From Apiospora phragmitis (taxonomy: Eukaryota > Ascomycota > Sordariomycetes > Amphisphaeriales > Apiosporaceae): a stretch of 64,000 nt of DNA. This document shows positions 43,976 to 55,065 of this stretch, piece by piece; position 1 is the stretch's first letter, and the number at the start of each line of letters is the position of its first letter. Position numbers and translations under genes: made by a program. The stretch spans positions 1,178,001-1,242,000 of the forward strand of contig JAQQWL010000016.1 of assembly GCA_038363925.1 (NCBI GenBank), in the 5' to 3' direction. The notes beneath the pieces were generated by a model. It was not told where the DNA came from. It was given only the letters and a program-made list of their open reading frames with translations, and searched no databases.

Positions 43976-46900
43976 ATGGTGTCTTCCACCTACAAGGACA
44001 AGCCGAGCGGGGTGCTCTTCGCCTTTAGCGCAAAGTGGGTTTCCTACGCGCATACTATCATCGCATACAGTCAGTGAGGTTTTTGTTATTGGAATTGTAT
44101 GTTCCGTCTCGGGGTCTAGTCATACTAAGAACGCACCAGCTGCTTTCATCAGCGCACTTGTCGTCGGCATATCGCTGCATTACCATAAGATTGTCGAGAA
44201 CGAGTTCTACGGCTACCCGCAAGAATGGTTTCCTTCCGTTTCGGCCACGATCGGCGACCGATACCCCGAGCGATCCTTCTTTCAGCTCTTCATAGCTATA
44301 ACCTCCGGTACGTAGACTGTTGCGCACGTGGTGGAACTGGGCAAGCAGACTAGGGTCCTCGACACTTGGTCAAATAACTGGTTCTATTCAGACCATGAGC
44401 TGATGTGGTTGCGCAGGGCCTCGGTTCGCTCTCGTCGGACTTTGGTATCTGTTGACAGCGAGGCCCGGCAAGGTGCTTCCTAAGTTTGTGGCCGGTGTGG
44501 GCTTGTTCCGAACCCTCACTTGTGGGGGTTGGACCTACGTTACCTCGACAGATGATCATGATTGGCACGATATCTTCATGATATCCTACCTTGTCGCAAC
44601 CCTACCCTGGACCCTCGGTTGTATCGCGTTAAGTCCAGCGAATCCCAAGGCGATCAAATATCGGAAGCATATCGCTGGCGCTTTTTTCGGCACTCTTATA
44701 CCCTTGGTATACTTCTTCATTCAACACAAGGTCCATCGCGTTGCCGGAGGTACGTTCGAGCATGTGCCATGACCTAGCTAGGTTGCTAACATGGTATAGC
44801 TTACACTACGTATGCCTTCTTCGAGTGGTCTTTGATTCTTTTAGACGTTGCCTTTGACGCTGTAACCGTCCTTGACTTTTCTACTTTTGAGATTGTTGTC
44901 AGAGACGTCGGCGGACTCAGCCAGGGGTACGTGCAATGGCTCCCTCAGTAACTGCTTCTAGTGTTTTGCAATCGCACACTCGCTTGGGCTGGTCATCCCG
45001 CCAATTTGAAGTTTGTTAAGATGGTCTGTTGCAATGTCCACTTGTCCATCTCCGAAAACCAACTTGAACCGGTACTCTTCGTTAATAAACGGGACGAGAG
45101 ACTTATAAAATCTATGTTGGTGCTTCAGCGGTTTCGCCCCCTTTAGCATCCGGTCTTTGCTGTTATTTTGGGCCTCGAAAACTGTTTCTTCGCGGATATG
45201 GACATAAGTTGGAAGATGTTAATGTTGGTTGATTTCGTTCGAGCAACTGGCATACCCAGCCTGGCAAAACCCGCTGCATGCTTGGCTTGGAGCAGTATTG
45301 GGGCCTTGGCTCACGGAGAAATGATGAACCAGCTCGAGCGAGTGTGGCGATGCTTCGTCGAGGTCCTTGCTTTGCAAGTGTATGCTAATATACTGGCTAG
45401 AGTGAATAAGTCTAGTATGTCTAGCGCCGCGCTCGAAAAGCAAAAGGCGAAGGCCACTGGCGGGATCTTCGACATCAAGTTTACATGGAGAGAGACCATT
45501 GACACAATCGCCGAAGTGTATCATGGCTATGTTTTCTGGTCCATTCTCACAGGCCTGGGACTCGTGATCTGGTACTTCCCGCTATGGTTCATGGGCATAT
45601 CAGGCTATGAGGCTTTGGTTATGTCGACAATCTCGCCTCTACTCTTAGGCATCAAGCCTTTGAGATCATTTGTTACCAGCCACCTGAGAATATGCCACTT
45701 CCTTTCCCTTACTGGCTTGCTAGCCTATCTGGTTGAAGACCCGATTTATCGGCTCTTTATTGTCGGCTTTGGTGTATCGATGTCATGTCTCTCTTGGTCG
45801 GCTCAGCTATATTCGGAAAATGTCCACGAAACCCGTCTCGAGTCCAAAGTACTCGCTTGGCTGGTTGGCTTGGTTCTTTCTTCAACTACGAAATTTGCCT
45901 GGTGGACGAACAATCCAATCTGGCCCATAATGCACGCGGAGAACGGCGGCCAGAACGAGATTGGGCTTCTCTTGGCAGTCTTAGCTGCGTGGCGGTTCAC
46001 TCGAAGAGCACCATTGAATACCGGGGCCGCAAAGGATGAGAACCTGGGGGGCTCGGCCTTCCTGTCAGCCTTGGGTATTGCCGGCCTCTTCTTTGGCCTA
46101 CACTCACTCCTGTCCGACTCGAGCACCATGGTATCCTGGGTCTGGGACGGCTATCCAGTGCAAGGTCCTTTGGCCGTGCCCCATGGTTGGTTTACGATCG
46201 CAGCCATGAGTGTGGGGCTTTTGACAGGCCTTGCGCATCCGAGCCTGGTAAAAACATGGTCTGTCTACGGCATCGGATGTGTTGGAGCAGCCGTCCTCAC
46301 GTCGTATGCTAACTGGTTTGGATACTACGGTGGGCTTGTACTTGCATTCTACCTGATGGCTATTGCAGCGCCTTTTCTCAAGAACGCCGCCAAGAAGAGC
46401 CCCGCGATAACCTTTGGCCTTGGGTTCTTTCTCTACAATGTCATGGTCTTGTTCCATGTCTGGGTGGTCGCTTACGCCTTCGTCCCGGGTGGCCCTTATG
46501 TCCGAGAACATACCGATTGGGTCATGATTACTGTGATGTTACTGATTGGTATTGGCGTCTTCAACCTGACGTTTACCCGTTCCCGTGAGCCTCGGCCACC
46601 GCAGAGCTCCACTTCATCACAACACCAGAAATATCACGCATCGGCATTGGCCTTGATCAACATGCTCTTTCTCGCAATGGCGTACCTTCGCTTCCCTACG
46701 AATGATTATGTGCCTTATCATGCCGATTCACAAATCATTACCGCTGGCATCTGGACCATCCACTTCTCTCTTGACAATGATATGTGGTCTTCCGAGAAAC
46801 GCATCCGCAATTTGCTGAAGGAGCTTGAGGTCGATGTTGTTGGACTACTAGAGTCAGATCTTCAGCGAATCATCATGGGTAACCGTGATACAACACAGTT

Positions 46901-47582
46901 CCTCGCACACGACCTCGGCATGTATGTGGACTACGGCCCGGGCCCTAACAAACATACATGGGGCGCTGCCCTGCTTAGCAAGTTCCCTATTGTCAACTCG
47001 ACACATCATCTATTGCCTTCTCCTGTTGGCGAGCTCGCCCCTGTCATACATGCAACGCTCAAATGCTACGGCGAGCTGGTGGACGTGTTCGTTTTCCATT
47101 CGGGCCAGGAAGAAGACGTTGAGGATCGTCGACTCCAGTCAGAGTATGCCTCCAAGTTGATGGGCAGTTCTCCGCGGCCTAGTATCCTCTTATCCTATCT
47201 TGTCACCCAGCCACAACAGGGTAACTATAACACCTACGTGTCGGATCTTTCGGGGATGCACGACGTCGAACCAGGTGATTGGGATCGCTGGTGCGAGTAC
47301 ATCTTGTACAAAAAGTTACAGCGTGTGGCGTATGCTCGTGTAAGTCGCTCAACCATCACGGATACGGAATTGCAAGTCGCCAAATTTGTTGTTCCCCGAA
47401 GAGCAGAGGAAAAGGCTCTTGTATCTGTTTTAGAGAAAGATGAGCAGGCGAGGAATTGGAAGGTCCAAGAAGATGAAGTGCCCGTAGGATGGAGATTCCC
47501 AGCTTTGTTCCGTGGGAAAGGCGTGAGGGGTCACCGTTACCACGTCTTTGGCGAGCCTTATTACTATCTGCCAAGAAATTAG
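43976..47582 (+). CDS. CWH43: CWH43-type GPI-anchor lipid remodelling protein
   Basis: Endomembrane protein that introduces ceramide into GPI anchors. Exons 43976-44069, 44140-44307, 44417-44749, 44800-44926 and 45401-47582 sum to 2904 nt (967 residues) with all phases matching. The N-terminal half is the PGAP2/Frag1-like membrane domain ([39 protein letters not shown]). Then comes a long multi-spanning middle part ([20 protein letters not shown] and many helices). The C-terminal soluble domain is endonuclease/exonuclease/phosphatase-like ([68 protein letters not shown]). Intron 4 (474 nt) is far longer than the other introns here, and the frame upstream of its acceptor stays open from 45168. 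The family has also been split into two genes in some lineages; here it is one fused protein. Confidence 0.93.
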
Positions 47583-48765
47583 GCCGATACTGATTGAGGA
47601 TCGAGCATGTACAGCATGATGTGTATGTCTGAGAGTGGCTGATACCCCTTCATGCAACATGGTGGGCCATGGGGCGCCGAGAGCTGATTGAAGTATCCAA
47701 GACGGCCGAGAGCTGAGAACGACTGTATGCATTACGTTTGATGAGTATTATCTTCACTTCTTCGTAAATAGCTTTCAATATACCACTTTTGCTTGAATTA
47801 TGTTCCGTTGAGGGACTGGCCAACCGTGACTTGCACAATAGCTAAACTCTTCCTCTCCAGACCATCACTGCAATTTATCGCCTCCCCGAGCATTACCAAT
47901 GACCTCAATTCACACGCTGTCTCATGCTTCTGCACTGAATCGCGCCACGAAACGCCTTCGTGTTCTCTGTGGTCCCCAAGATGCGTGCGAAGGGCGGGGA
48001 GCGCGTGCCCGTCCGAGAGCAGCATCTCCCGGGCTATCTTTTAGTACCAAGTCTACCCGAACGTGAGGAAGAACACCTGGTCGTTGGTGAATCCTGCCAG
48101 GCCCGGCAGCCGTGCCGGGGCCCCCCACGTCCTCGAGCTTGCGCCATGTCTCGTAGGCACGTTCCAGGTCGCCCGAGTCCGCGACGTTCTCGGCGACCGC
48201 TCACGGGGTCGTTGATGTGGACGGTCGTCGCGGTGCCACTTGTACTCGGGCCGCATACGTAGAATGCATACCTTACGTGATACGAATATACGGGATATGC
48301 ATCTAGGTGTAGTCAGGGGCCTTCGTCGCTCCCAGGACCAACCCATCTTACCATTTGCACACGAGAAAGGATGCATGAAGGGACCGAATGAGCAACGGGA
48401 TAAGGCTTTGGCGTGACCCTTGCAACCTGATAACACCATCTTGCAAACTCCCGGGACCAGGGTGAGCTTTATCCGCCTCCAATCGACGGGCAGCATCTTT
48501 GGAGTTTGCTTAATCTGCATACATACACCCCGCAGTGGCTGCTTTGTCCGTATGTCCAGCAAAGGCTGAGTAAAGCCATAATACTACATGATTCCCACTC
48601 GTGGCATGTTGCCCTCGGGCGAGTCACCAGAAAATTCAGTTCACATCTCGTCGTCTTTCCCGAAACATTGCTTGGGATGTTCACGAAGGCTCTTAACACG
48701 GAAACTTCGTTGACTGACTCTGAACAATACTGCCATTTCGAGGGAGTCACAAACATAAGACGACA
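47583..48765. other. Intergenic region carrying a decayed peptidase fragment
   Basis: About 1.2 kb between CWH43 and the P450. A minus-strand M13 peptidase relic (about 47930-48240) lies here; the rest, including a 169-codon minus-strand frame up to 48562, has no other recognisable content. Confidence 0.6.
47930..48240 (-). pseudogene. Relic of an M13 (neprilysin/endothelin-converting enzyme) metallopeptidase C-terminus
   Basis: Fragments of the conserved C-terminal catalytic part of M13 peptidases appear in order but in three different minus-strand frames: VHINDP, then AENVADSGDLERAYETWRKL (the ENxAD motif that supplies the third zinc ligand), then LPGLAGFTNDQVFFLTFG. The last piece runs into TAG (48053-48055) and TAA (48041-48043). 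Reading through them gives FG-stop-TWY-stop-KIARE, where family members carry residues compatible with Gln. Both are therefore one C-to-T change from CAG/CAA. No N-terminal part, signal anchor or HExxH region was found, so this is a broken piece and not a gene. Confidence 0.7.
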
Positions 48766-50293
48766 ATGGCGATCACAGGTGGGCTCGGATTAGCGACCTT
48801 CGGCATTGCCGCTGCGATCGCCTACTTCGTACTCACAAGCATCCAGGCGTATCGTCGACTCCGCCATATCCCAGGCCCCTTTTGGGTGCGATGGAGCAAC
48901 CTCTGGCGCAGCCGACAGATGTTCCGCGGCGAATACGTTGAGGTCATGGACAGGTTGCATAAACAGCATGGCCCCATCGTTTGCCTCGCCCCGGATTTTG
49001 TCTCCATCAGCGACCCCGACGAGATCATGCGGACCAAGAAGAAAATGGAACCGAGGGCCCGCCTACAACGGCATGCGCTTGAGGCCAGGCCAAGATTCCC
49101 TTTTCGTCATGCAGGACTCCAAAAGGCATGACCGGCTTCGCGCGAAATTCACGCCAGCGTTCATCGGCAAGGACGTCCTTGAGGGCGCCGAGGCTATCGT
49201 CGATGATCATTTGACCACGCTCCTGGAGCTAATCGAACAGAAGTACATCACTACCCCTGATAGCTATAGCCCCATGGATCTGACAAAAGTTATCACCTAT
49301 CTCACAACCGAAAATACTTCTTGCATGGTTCTCGGACAAGACTTCGAGTGCGTAAAGAGGGATGATGGTTTCCATGGGTACAATCATTCGATAGAGTCCT
49401 GTCTTCATGTACTGTCTTCATTGATTGTGCTACCGGCATTCCAGAAGTTCATGGATACTCCCTGGCTAAGATCCATCGACCTGATGCGGCCTGCCCTGCG
49501 GCCAATCTTGGATATAGCCGAAAGTTCTGCGGCCAAGCGATTTGGCGAGAAGAGGATCGAGAAGAAGGACATGTTGGGTTCGTTCGTCGCGCACGGGCTG
49601 CCCCCAGAGCGCACTGGAGTACGAGACGGTCTACGTCCTGGGCGCTGGCTCGGACACGAGCTCGACAGCCGTGAAAGCGACAATACTTTACATCATTTCC
49701 TCGCCCACCGTGTACCGCAAGCTTCAACAGGAGATCGACGAGTCTCTTGCGTCGGGGAGAGTCACAACCTCGCCCATCAGCTCATCCCAGACGAGAGAAC
49801 TCCCCTACCTGCAGGCCGTGATCAAAGAAAGCCTCAGGAGCTTCCCACCAGCGGTCATATTGCCAGCGGCATCGGGCCAAGGCGAGGTGGTCTGCGGCAA
49901 GCTCGTACCGGCGGGCACGAACGTCGAGCCATCCCTCAAGACCGCCGCCCGGGACAAGGGCGTCTACGGCGATGACGCTGATTCATTCCGGCCCGAGAGA
50001 TGGATAGAAGCTGATGGAGAGAAGCTCAGAGCGATGGAAGAGACCTCTAGGCTCATCTGGGGAGGACCCGGCCGCTGGGAATGCCTGGGCAAGAAGATAG
50101 CCCTCATCGAGCTTGACAAAGTGTTTTTCGAAGTAAGTCTCGCTTTGGTGGAATTTGACCTGTTGCTGAAGATTTTAACTAACCTTTATCTCAAACCAAG
50201 CTGTTCCGACGATTCGACATGGTTGTAGTCAACCCCACCAACCGTGGAAGACCAAAAGCTTTCGTCTCTGGGTCACGACAGATATGTATGTGA
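48766..50293 (+). CDS. Cytochrome P450 (pisatin demethylase / benzoate hydroxylase-like), two apparent frameshifts
   Basis: Membrane-anchored haem monooxygenase. The protein starts at the ATG at 48766 with a hydrophobic anchor (FGIAAAIAYFVLTSIQAYRR) and IPGPFWVRWSNLWR. Family features in order are DRLHKQHGPIV, RLRPGQDSLFVMQDSKRH, the I-helix LGAGSDTSSTAVKA, the ExxR motif KESLR, PERW and the haem-binding GGPGRWECLGKKIA with Cys. An intron at 50133-50200 leads to the final 31-codon exon. The frame changes by one extra base at about 49036-49048 (A-rich GAAGAAAATGG) and again at the C5 run 49601-49605. Removing one base at each gives exactly 485 residues, a normal P450 length. Either the gene is newly inactivated or the two homopolymers are assembly errors. 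It may act with the adjacent amidase, 415 bp downstream. Confidence 0.85.
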
Positions 50294-50708
50294 AAGTGGA
50301 GCGGAGGAACGCACGATGTGTGGCTTGAGTACACATACTGTATAACCGAGACGGCACACCCACTTGCAGCAGAACACCCTTCTCAGTACTGTATATATGT
50401 TGGTAGTCACTAAGTACGCATGCCTGTCTGCATGACCTGAATGTCAATATCCGATTGGACGTGGTTGTCTCGGTGATCCCCACTCTCTTAGTGTGTACTC
50501 AGGGGTCAGGGGTAGACTATTTCCTCAAATATCATTGGCACCGAGTATCCGGGTTTGTAACCAACTGCATATAATTACTGACTGGAATGCTCTGTTCATG
50601 AGCAACATCTACCCTCTACTTCACAAGCACAGCTTCACCCCGCACATGGCATCCTGCACTCACAACAATTGACAAGCCTCCCCTTCTGTGATTCAGCACT
50701 TCTTCAAA

Positions 50709-52658
50709 ATGGAGCCCTGGAGGGAAACTGCGGAGAAGAAGCAGAAGTCACTTCTTTCCAAGATACCGGAGCCAAGGCACTTGTTGGATGCCTTTTGCGC
50801 AATTCCCACGACATTGGACAGCCCCAATCTCAACGTGACGACAGATGTTTTCATGTCTGAGTCAGGCCTCAGTCCTAGAGAGCTCTGTATTACCTCTAAT
50901 ATAAGCATCCCCACGATCCTTGCCAACTACAAATCCCAGGAGCTCTCAGCCGAAGAATTGGTCACCGCTTTCTGCCACCGAGCGGCCATTAACCACCAGA
51001 TGACCGAGTCCTTAGCAGAGATCCGATTCACCGAGGCCATCGCCGAGGCCAAGGGGCAGGACGAATATCTACGCACGCACAAGAAGCTCGTTGGGCCCCT
51101 GCATGGCATCCCCGTCAGCCTCAAGGATCAGTTTCGAGTCGAGAGGCTCGAAACCGCCATGGGATATATCGGATGGCTCGGCAGTGTCGAGACCGCCGAG
51201 TCCGAAAGCCTTCTAACCCAACAAATCAGGGAACTCGGTGGGATTGTTGCCGCAAAGGCAAGGGCGGATTTAATCAATTAATACCATGCCAGGCTAACGA
51301 GTATTCTCCCATAGACTCATGTACCGCAGACTTTGATGCTTGCAGAGTTGCAGTCGAATCTGCACCGTCCAGGCTTAAATCCCCACAACCGGCTGCTTTC
51401 GCCGGGAGGGAGCTCCGGCGGCGAGGGATCCCTCCTCGCGTCGCGCGGCTCCGTCGTGGGTATAGGCACCGACATGGGCGGCTTGATCCGGATCCCCTCC
51501 GCCTTCAACCACCTGTTCGGGCTTAAGCCGAGTTCCGGTCGGTTCTCGTACCGGGGGCTGGCCAACTCCCTTGGGGGGAAGCCCGTGGTGCCCAGCGTCG
51601 CGGGGCCCATGTCCACGACCCTCGAGAACCTGATCCACCTCACCCAAGCCGTCATCGACGCCGAGGGCTGGCGCCGCGACCCGGCCCTGGTCCCGCTGCG
51701 ATGGCGCACCGAGGTGCTCGACCAGGTCCGCGCCGCCGCCACGGCCCCGCGCGGGGGACTTTGCTTCGCGGGCTTCGCTCACGGAGACGACAGCATCACG
51801 CGGCTGCACCCACCCGTCGCCCGCGGCGTGGAGATGGCTGTGCGTGCGGCACGGCAGGCCGGACACCGGGTGATCGAGTGGCAGCCGCCCAGCCACGCCG
51901 AAGCGACGCTTCTCTACGCCGGCTTGGTCTTCGCCACGTCCTACGACGTCGATGACGCCCTCAAGCTGAGCGGGGAGCCCCTGATCGGAGGCGCCGAAGC
52001 CGTGTTCCGTGCGGGCGAGAAGTATCGGCCCAAAAGTATGCAGGAGTATTACGAGCTTGTCAGGGGGTTCAGGAAATACCAGGAAGACTATGCCGACTAT
52101 TGTGAGTCTACCAAGTCTCTCACCGGGACGGGTAAGAAGTACATAAGATATAGCCGCTTTGATTGTATACTGATGTAGTGCTATCCAGGCCGGCCCGTGG
52201 ATGGAATCATTGCCCCAGTAGCCGCGACTGCAGCCGTCCGACACGATTCATTCTACGCATTCAGTGAGTAAAGTAACCCCCCCTGCTACTCTTGACGTTC
52301 TAGATGAATCTGACAGGACAGACTATACTATTGTCTATAAAATTCTCGAATATTCTGCCCTGACCATACCCGTGACCTTTGCCGACAGGAACGTTGACGT
52401 TGCCAGCCCGTATGCTGCCCCCCGGGGCCCTATCGATGAGGCGAATTGGAATGCCTGTAAGACATGCTTAGTCCCGCGCGGAGCCAGCCATTTCTTTTTT
52501 AACTAACAGGGAGGCGTTTTGTTCCAGACGATGCGGCTATTTACCATGGCGCGCCTGTCGGTGTTCAGGTTGTGGCCCGTCGACTTGAAGAGGAAAAGGT
52601 CCTTGCCCTCGGCGAAGTGCTTTCCAACGCACTAAATGTTCTCAGTGCCAGATTGTGA
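50709..52658 (+). CDS. Amidase-signature protein (acetamidase-like) lacking the nucleophilic Ser
   Basis: Five exons (50709-51257, 51315-52131, 52189-52263, 52304-52456, 52528-52658) sum to 1725 nt, 574 residues, normal for fungal acetamidase/amidase proteins. The amidase signature is clear: catalytic Lys in GIPVSLKDQF, the cis-Ser motif in SPGGSSGGEG, and the GIGTDMGG block. The catalytic nucleophile, normally Ser in GGS[IV]R, is Leu here (GGLIRIPS; codon TTG at 51483-51485, one C-to-T change from TCG). The C-terminal substrate region (GRPVDGIIAPVA; YHGAPVGVQVVARR) is intact. Intron 1 has a GC donor (GCAAGG) and a good branch (GCTAACG). It may be a pseudoenzyme or a recent mutation in an otherwise intact gene. 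Confidence 0.88.
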
Positions 52659-53942
52659 TGAGTCTCTCTTGTGCTTCAATGGGATCTCTGGGCATGCTTG
52701 ATAAACACTACAGGTACTACATGCCAGACGCGGTCAGCCCAAGTCATCTGGATGGTGCCAATCCTGGAGAGGGTTTCAATTATAATTTGTGGAGTATTTT
52801 TCATACACCTAGAGCGGATTAGTTCGTGACGAAGACTGTGTCTTGGCCATCAAGTTTCTTCTTCTTTTGTAAGTGGACTTACTGGAATGCTTGGTTTGTG
52901 AATGTGCTGGCACGCAACTGTGTTTGAGTGGAGTTGGACTCAGGAGGACACCGAAGAGTGCCGGGCTTGCATATATCCCTGATGATCGGCTTCTTGCATG
53001 AGTGAACGGCATTTCAAGCTGTCAAACGAGGTCCTACATGGGCTCACCGACAAGACATCCTCTCGACTAGTTGGGTCGAAGGATATTGCCTGATGCATCT
53101 ATGTAGGACTCGTAGGCCAGAAGAAAATCACACAGCTGTGTTGGGGGAGGGGGGAGGTCAGACAACGGGCGCATTGCATCAAATGGTCCTGCCACTACTC
53201 CGTACACAAGTGTACTTACTAGGATTCTAAGCCCCAGTCGGCATTTTGCAGCCAAGAGATGCAAGGAAACGAAATGCCTGCCACAGCCTGCAACAGTTTC
53301 TCTTTCTGGCGCCAGCCTGAAAAAGCAAAAGATGCGGGCTGGGTTGGGGGCCGGACTAGACCCTTTTCGTGTGCTAACACACATGCCGTGTTCTGGCTGG
53401 AGAGCCTGATCTTGGAAGTCAAACCATGCCACCTGATCCACGATCATCGATCAATGCTACTTTGCAGGTATACGATCGCCATGTAGAAAGGCGGCTATGC
53501 CATTGACCAACGTCGCAAGGAGAAAGCCGGTTGATGACTGCGCCCCGACTTTCGGTGGAAGCCACTGTGATGCAATGACCAAGGTCGTAATTTGGGCCTG
53601 CGATCCTGGTGGCTTGCGAGCGTTTATATCAATGCGAAGGGCACCTCGAATCTGCCTTGGCTGGATGTTACGCTCTCACACCTCGGAGCCCAGTTCGCCT
53701 TGGAGATGTCTCCATACCCGATAGATGCCTGGAAAAGGGCTCACAATCGGGATTGACAATGCATCATGGGCATCTACATATATAGAGGCCGAGCCTTGTA
53801 CTGTTATCCTCGAGAAGCAGGCTAGGCTTGCCCGACCTTTTTCCATTGTCGTAGTATGCCGCGTTTCCACAGAAAAGAGAACCCAGCCAAGGAGAGGCAT
53901 CGTGAGAAGGAGGGAAGGAGCAGAACATGGCGGTAAGCAGGC
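52659..53942. other. Intergenic region
   Basis: About 1.3 kb without a supported gene. A TATA-like CATATATAG at about 53777-53785 is positioned to drive the following gene. Confidence 0.5.
53777..53785 (+). promoter_or_regulatory. TATA-like box of the downstream hypothetical gene
   Basis: CATATATAG, about 160 bp before the first in-frame ATG (53943) and about 300 bp before the second (54081). Placement only; no other core element was identified. Confidence 0.5.
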
Positions 53943-54968
53943 ATGCTCTATTTAGGCCCCGAATTCAGAAAGGCTAACACCCTAGGGACACCCAGAGTCA
54001 GGATCACCAGACCCTTACGGCCATTCGGACGCAGGCACAACGACAAAGGACCAAAAGAGGAGTTTTCCCCGAAACAAACTATGAGCGATAACACTGCTCG
54101 GGAACAGCTTACATCGACCATGTCCCAACAGAAGGATGCCACCAGCGATTCCTCGGCTCAAAGCTCGTGTGCAAGAGATACTCCGACACCAGGCGAGTCC
54201 ACGCAATCTTCAGCGATATCGGTTGCAGATGGCAAAGAACCACAGACTGTTGGATATGAGGAGGGACCGAGCAGACCCATAACTCCCAGACCGGCGTCTA
54301 CATGGCCAAAGGCATCTAAGGAAGTCAATGATAAGCAGGATCTCGATTCTCAGCTTGCCAAAGACAAGATATACATCAAGACAGCCCTAGGCAACCACCC
54401 GTCGAAACCCAAACACGGTAGCCAGTCACCTGAACCCGAGGAAGGCTCTGTAACTCCTGTTGCCCCAGATCAAGGACTCAGAGTCTTAACCAAGGAGGAG
54501 TTTCAAAAAATATATCAGAGGGAGGCTAAGGTCATGACTCAAAGACTAGAGGCCCGTGAGATCCAAAGAATGTGCAATCCAACACCCAGCAATGACGCCA
54601 AGTTTTCCGGATACTGGGAACAGGAACTCCTGCCCAGAGTCGTCCGAATTTTGGAAGAAAAGGTCCAGGGAGCGTATCACATCAACGTTCGTATGGGCGA
54701 TGGACCTGACGAGCGGGTTATCGATCTTGTGACCAAGGGAAACTGTGCCAAGCAATACGGTCATCTCCTTGAATCGGCAAAGAATGAGATACTACCAGAA
54801 GAGTTCAGCACGAAGACTCGATTCGACTTCCGAGGTGGCAAACGTATTCGTTGTGTTGACGGAAATGGCAGCTATCCATTCTTGCAGTCGGACCGTTCTA
54901 CTATTCTAGAGGTCAGAAACCCACGGCACTATGGTGACCCTGTTATACCTCGTCAATCTGGACGCTAG
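53943..54968 (+). CDS. Hypothetical protein ending at the repeat boundary, probably C-terminally truncated
   Basis: A 341-codon open frame; the ATG at 54081 (MSDNTAREQ) is an equally good start. About the first 170 residues are polar and disordered (Ser, Pro, Thr, Glu and Lys-rich). The remainder looks folded: LRVLTKEEFQKIYQREAKV, YWEQELLPRVVRILEEKVQGAYH, FSTKTRFDFRGGKRIRC and VRNPRHYGDPVIP, after which the frame stops within five codons. In a fungal family of large proteins I recall, a comparable 'NP-Y--P-M' segment leads into a protease-like domain, so this copy may lack its C-terminal domain. That comparison is from memory and not certain. AT-rich RIP-type DNA begins about 260 bp after the stop. 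Confidence 0.65.
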   Translation: MLYLGPEFRKANTLGTPRVRITRPLRPFGRRHNDKGPKEEFSPKQTMSDNTAREQLTSTMSQQKDATSDSSAQSSCARDTPTPGESTQSSAISVADGKEPQTVGYEEGPSRPITPRPASTWPKASKEVNDKQDLDSQLAKDKIYIKTALGNHPSKPKHGSQSPEPEEGSVTPVAPDQGLRVLTKEEFQKIYQREAKVMTQRLEAREIQRMCNPTPSNDAKFSGYWEQELLPRVVRILEEKVQGAYHINVRMGDGPDERVIDLVTKGNCAKQYGHLLESAKNEILPEEFSTKTRFDFRGGKRIRCVDGNGSYPFLQSDRSTILEVRNPRHYGDPVIPRQSGR

Positions 54969-54992
54969 TGATTATATGAACCCTCGCCGCTT

Positions 54993-55065
54993 TTGCTCAG
55001 GCTTCGCTCAGGTCAGCTCAGGTTCGGCTTGGATAGCCTTGGCATTGCTCACTCCTGCTCAGGTC
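54993..55065. repeat. Four dispersed GCTCAGG motifs
   Basis: GCTCAGG occurs four times (three times within about 30 bp, then once more) in a GC-balanced stretch right after the last gene and before the AT-rich block. Short, imperfect, of unknown meaning; it could be the end of an old repeat element. Confidence 0.6.

Noticed and set aside
51375..52244. 289-codon minus-strand frame opposite the amidase
   Set aside because: Antisense shadow; the plus strand carries the amidase signature and splices exactly.
16840..52700. One large biosynthetic cluster uniting the terpene synthase, P450 and amidase
   Set aside because: They are separated by about 30 kb of housekeeping genes (SWI1, UTP6, CWH43).
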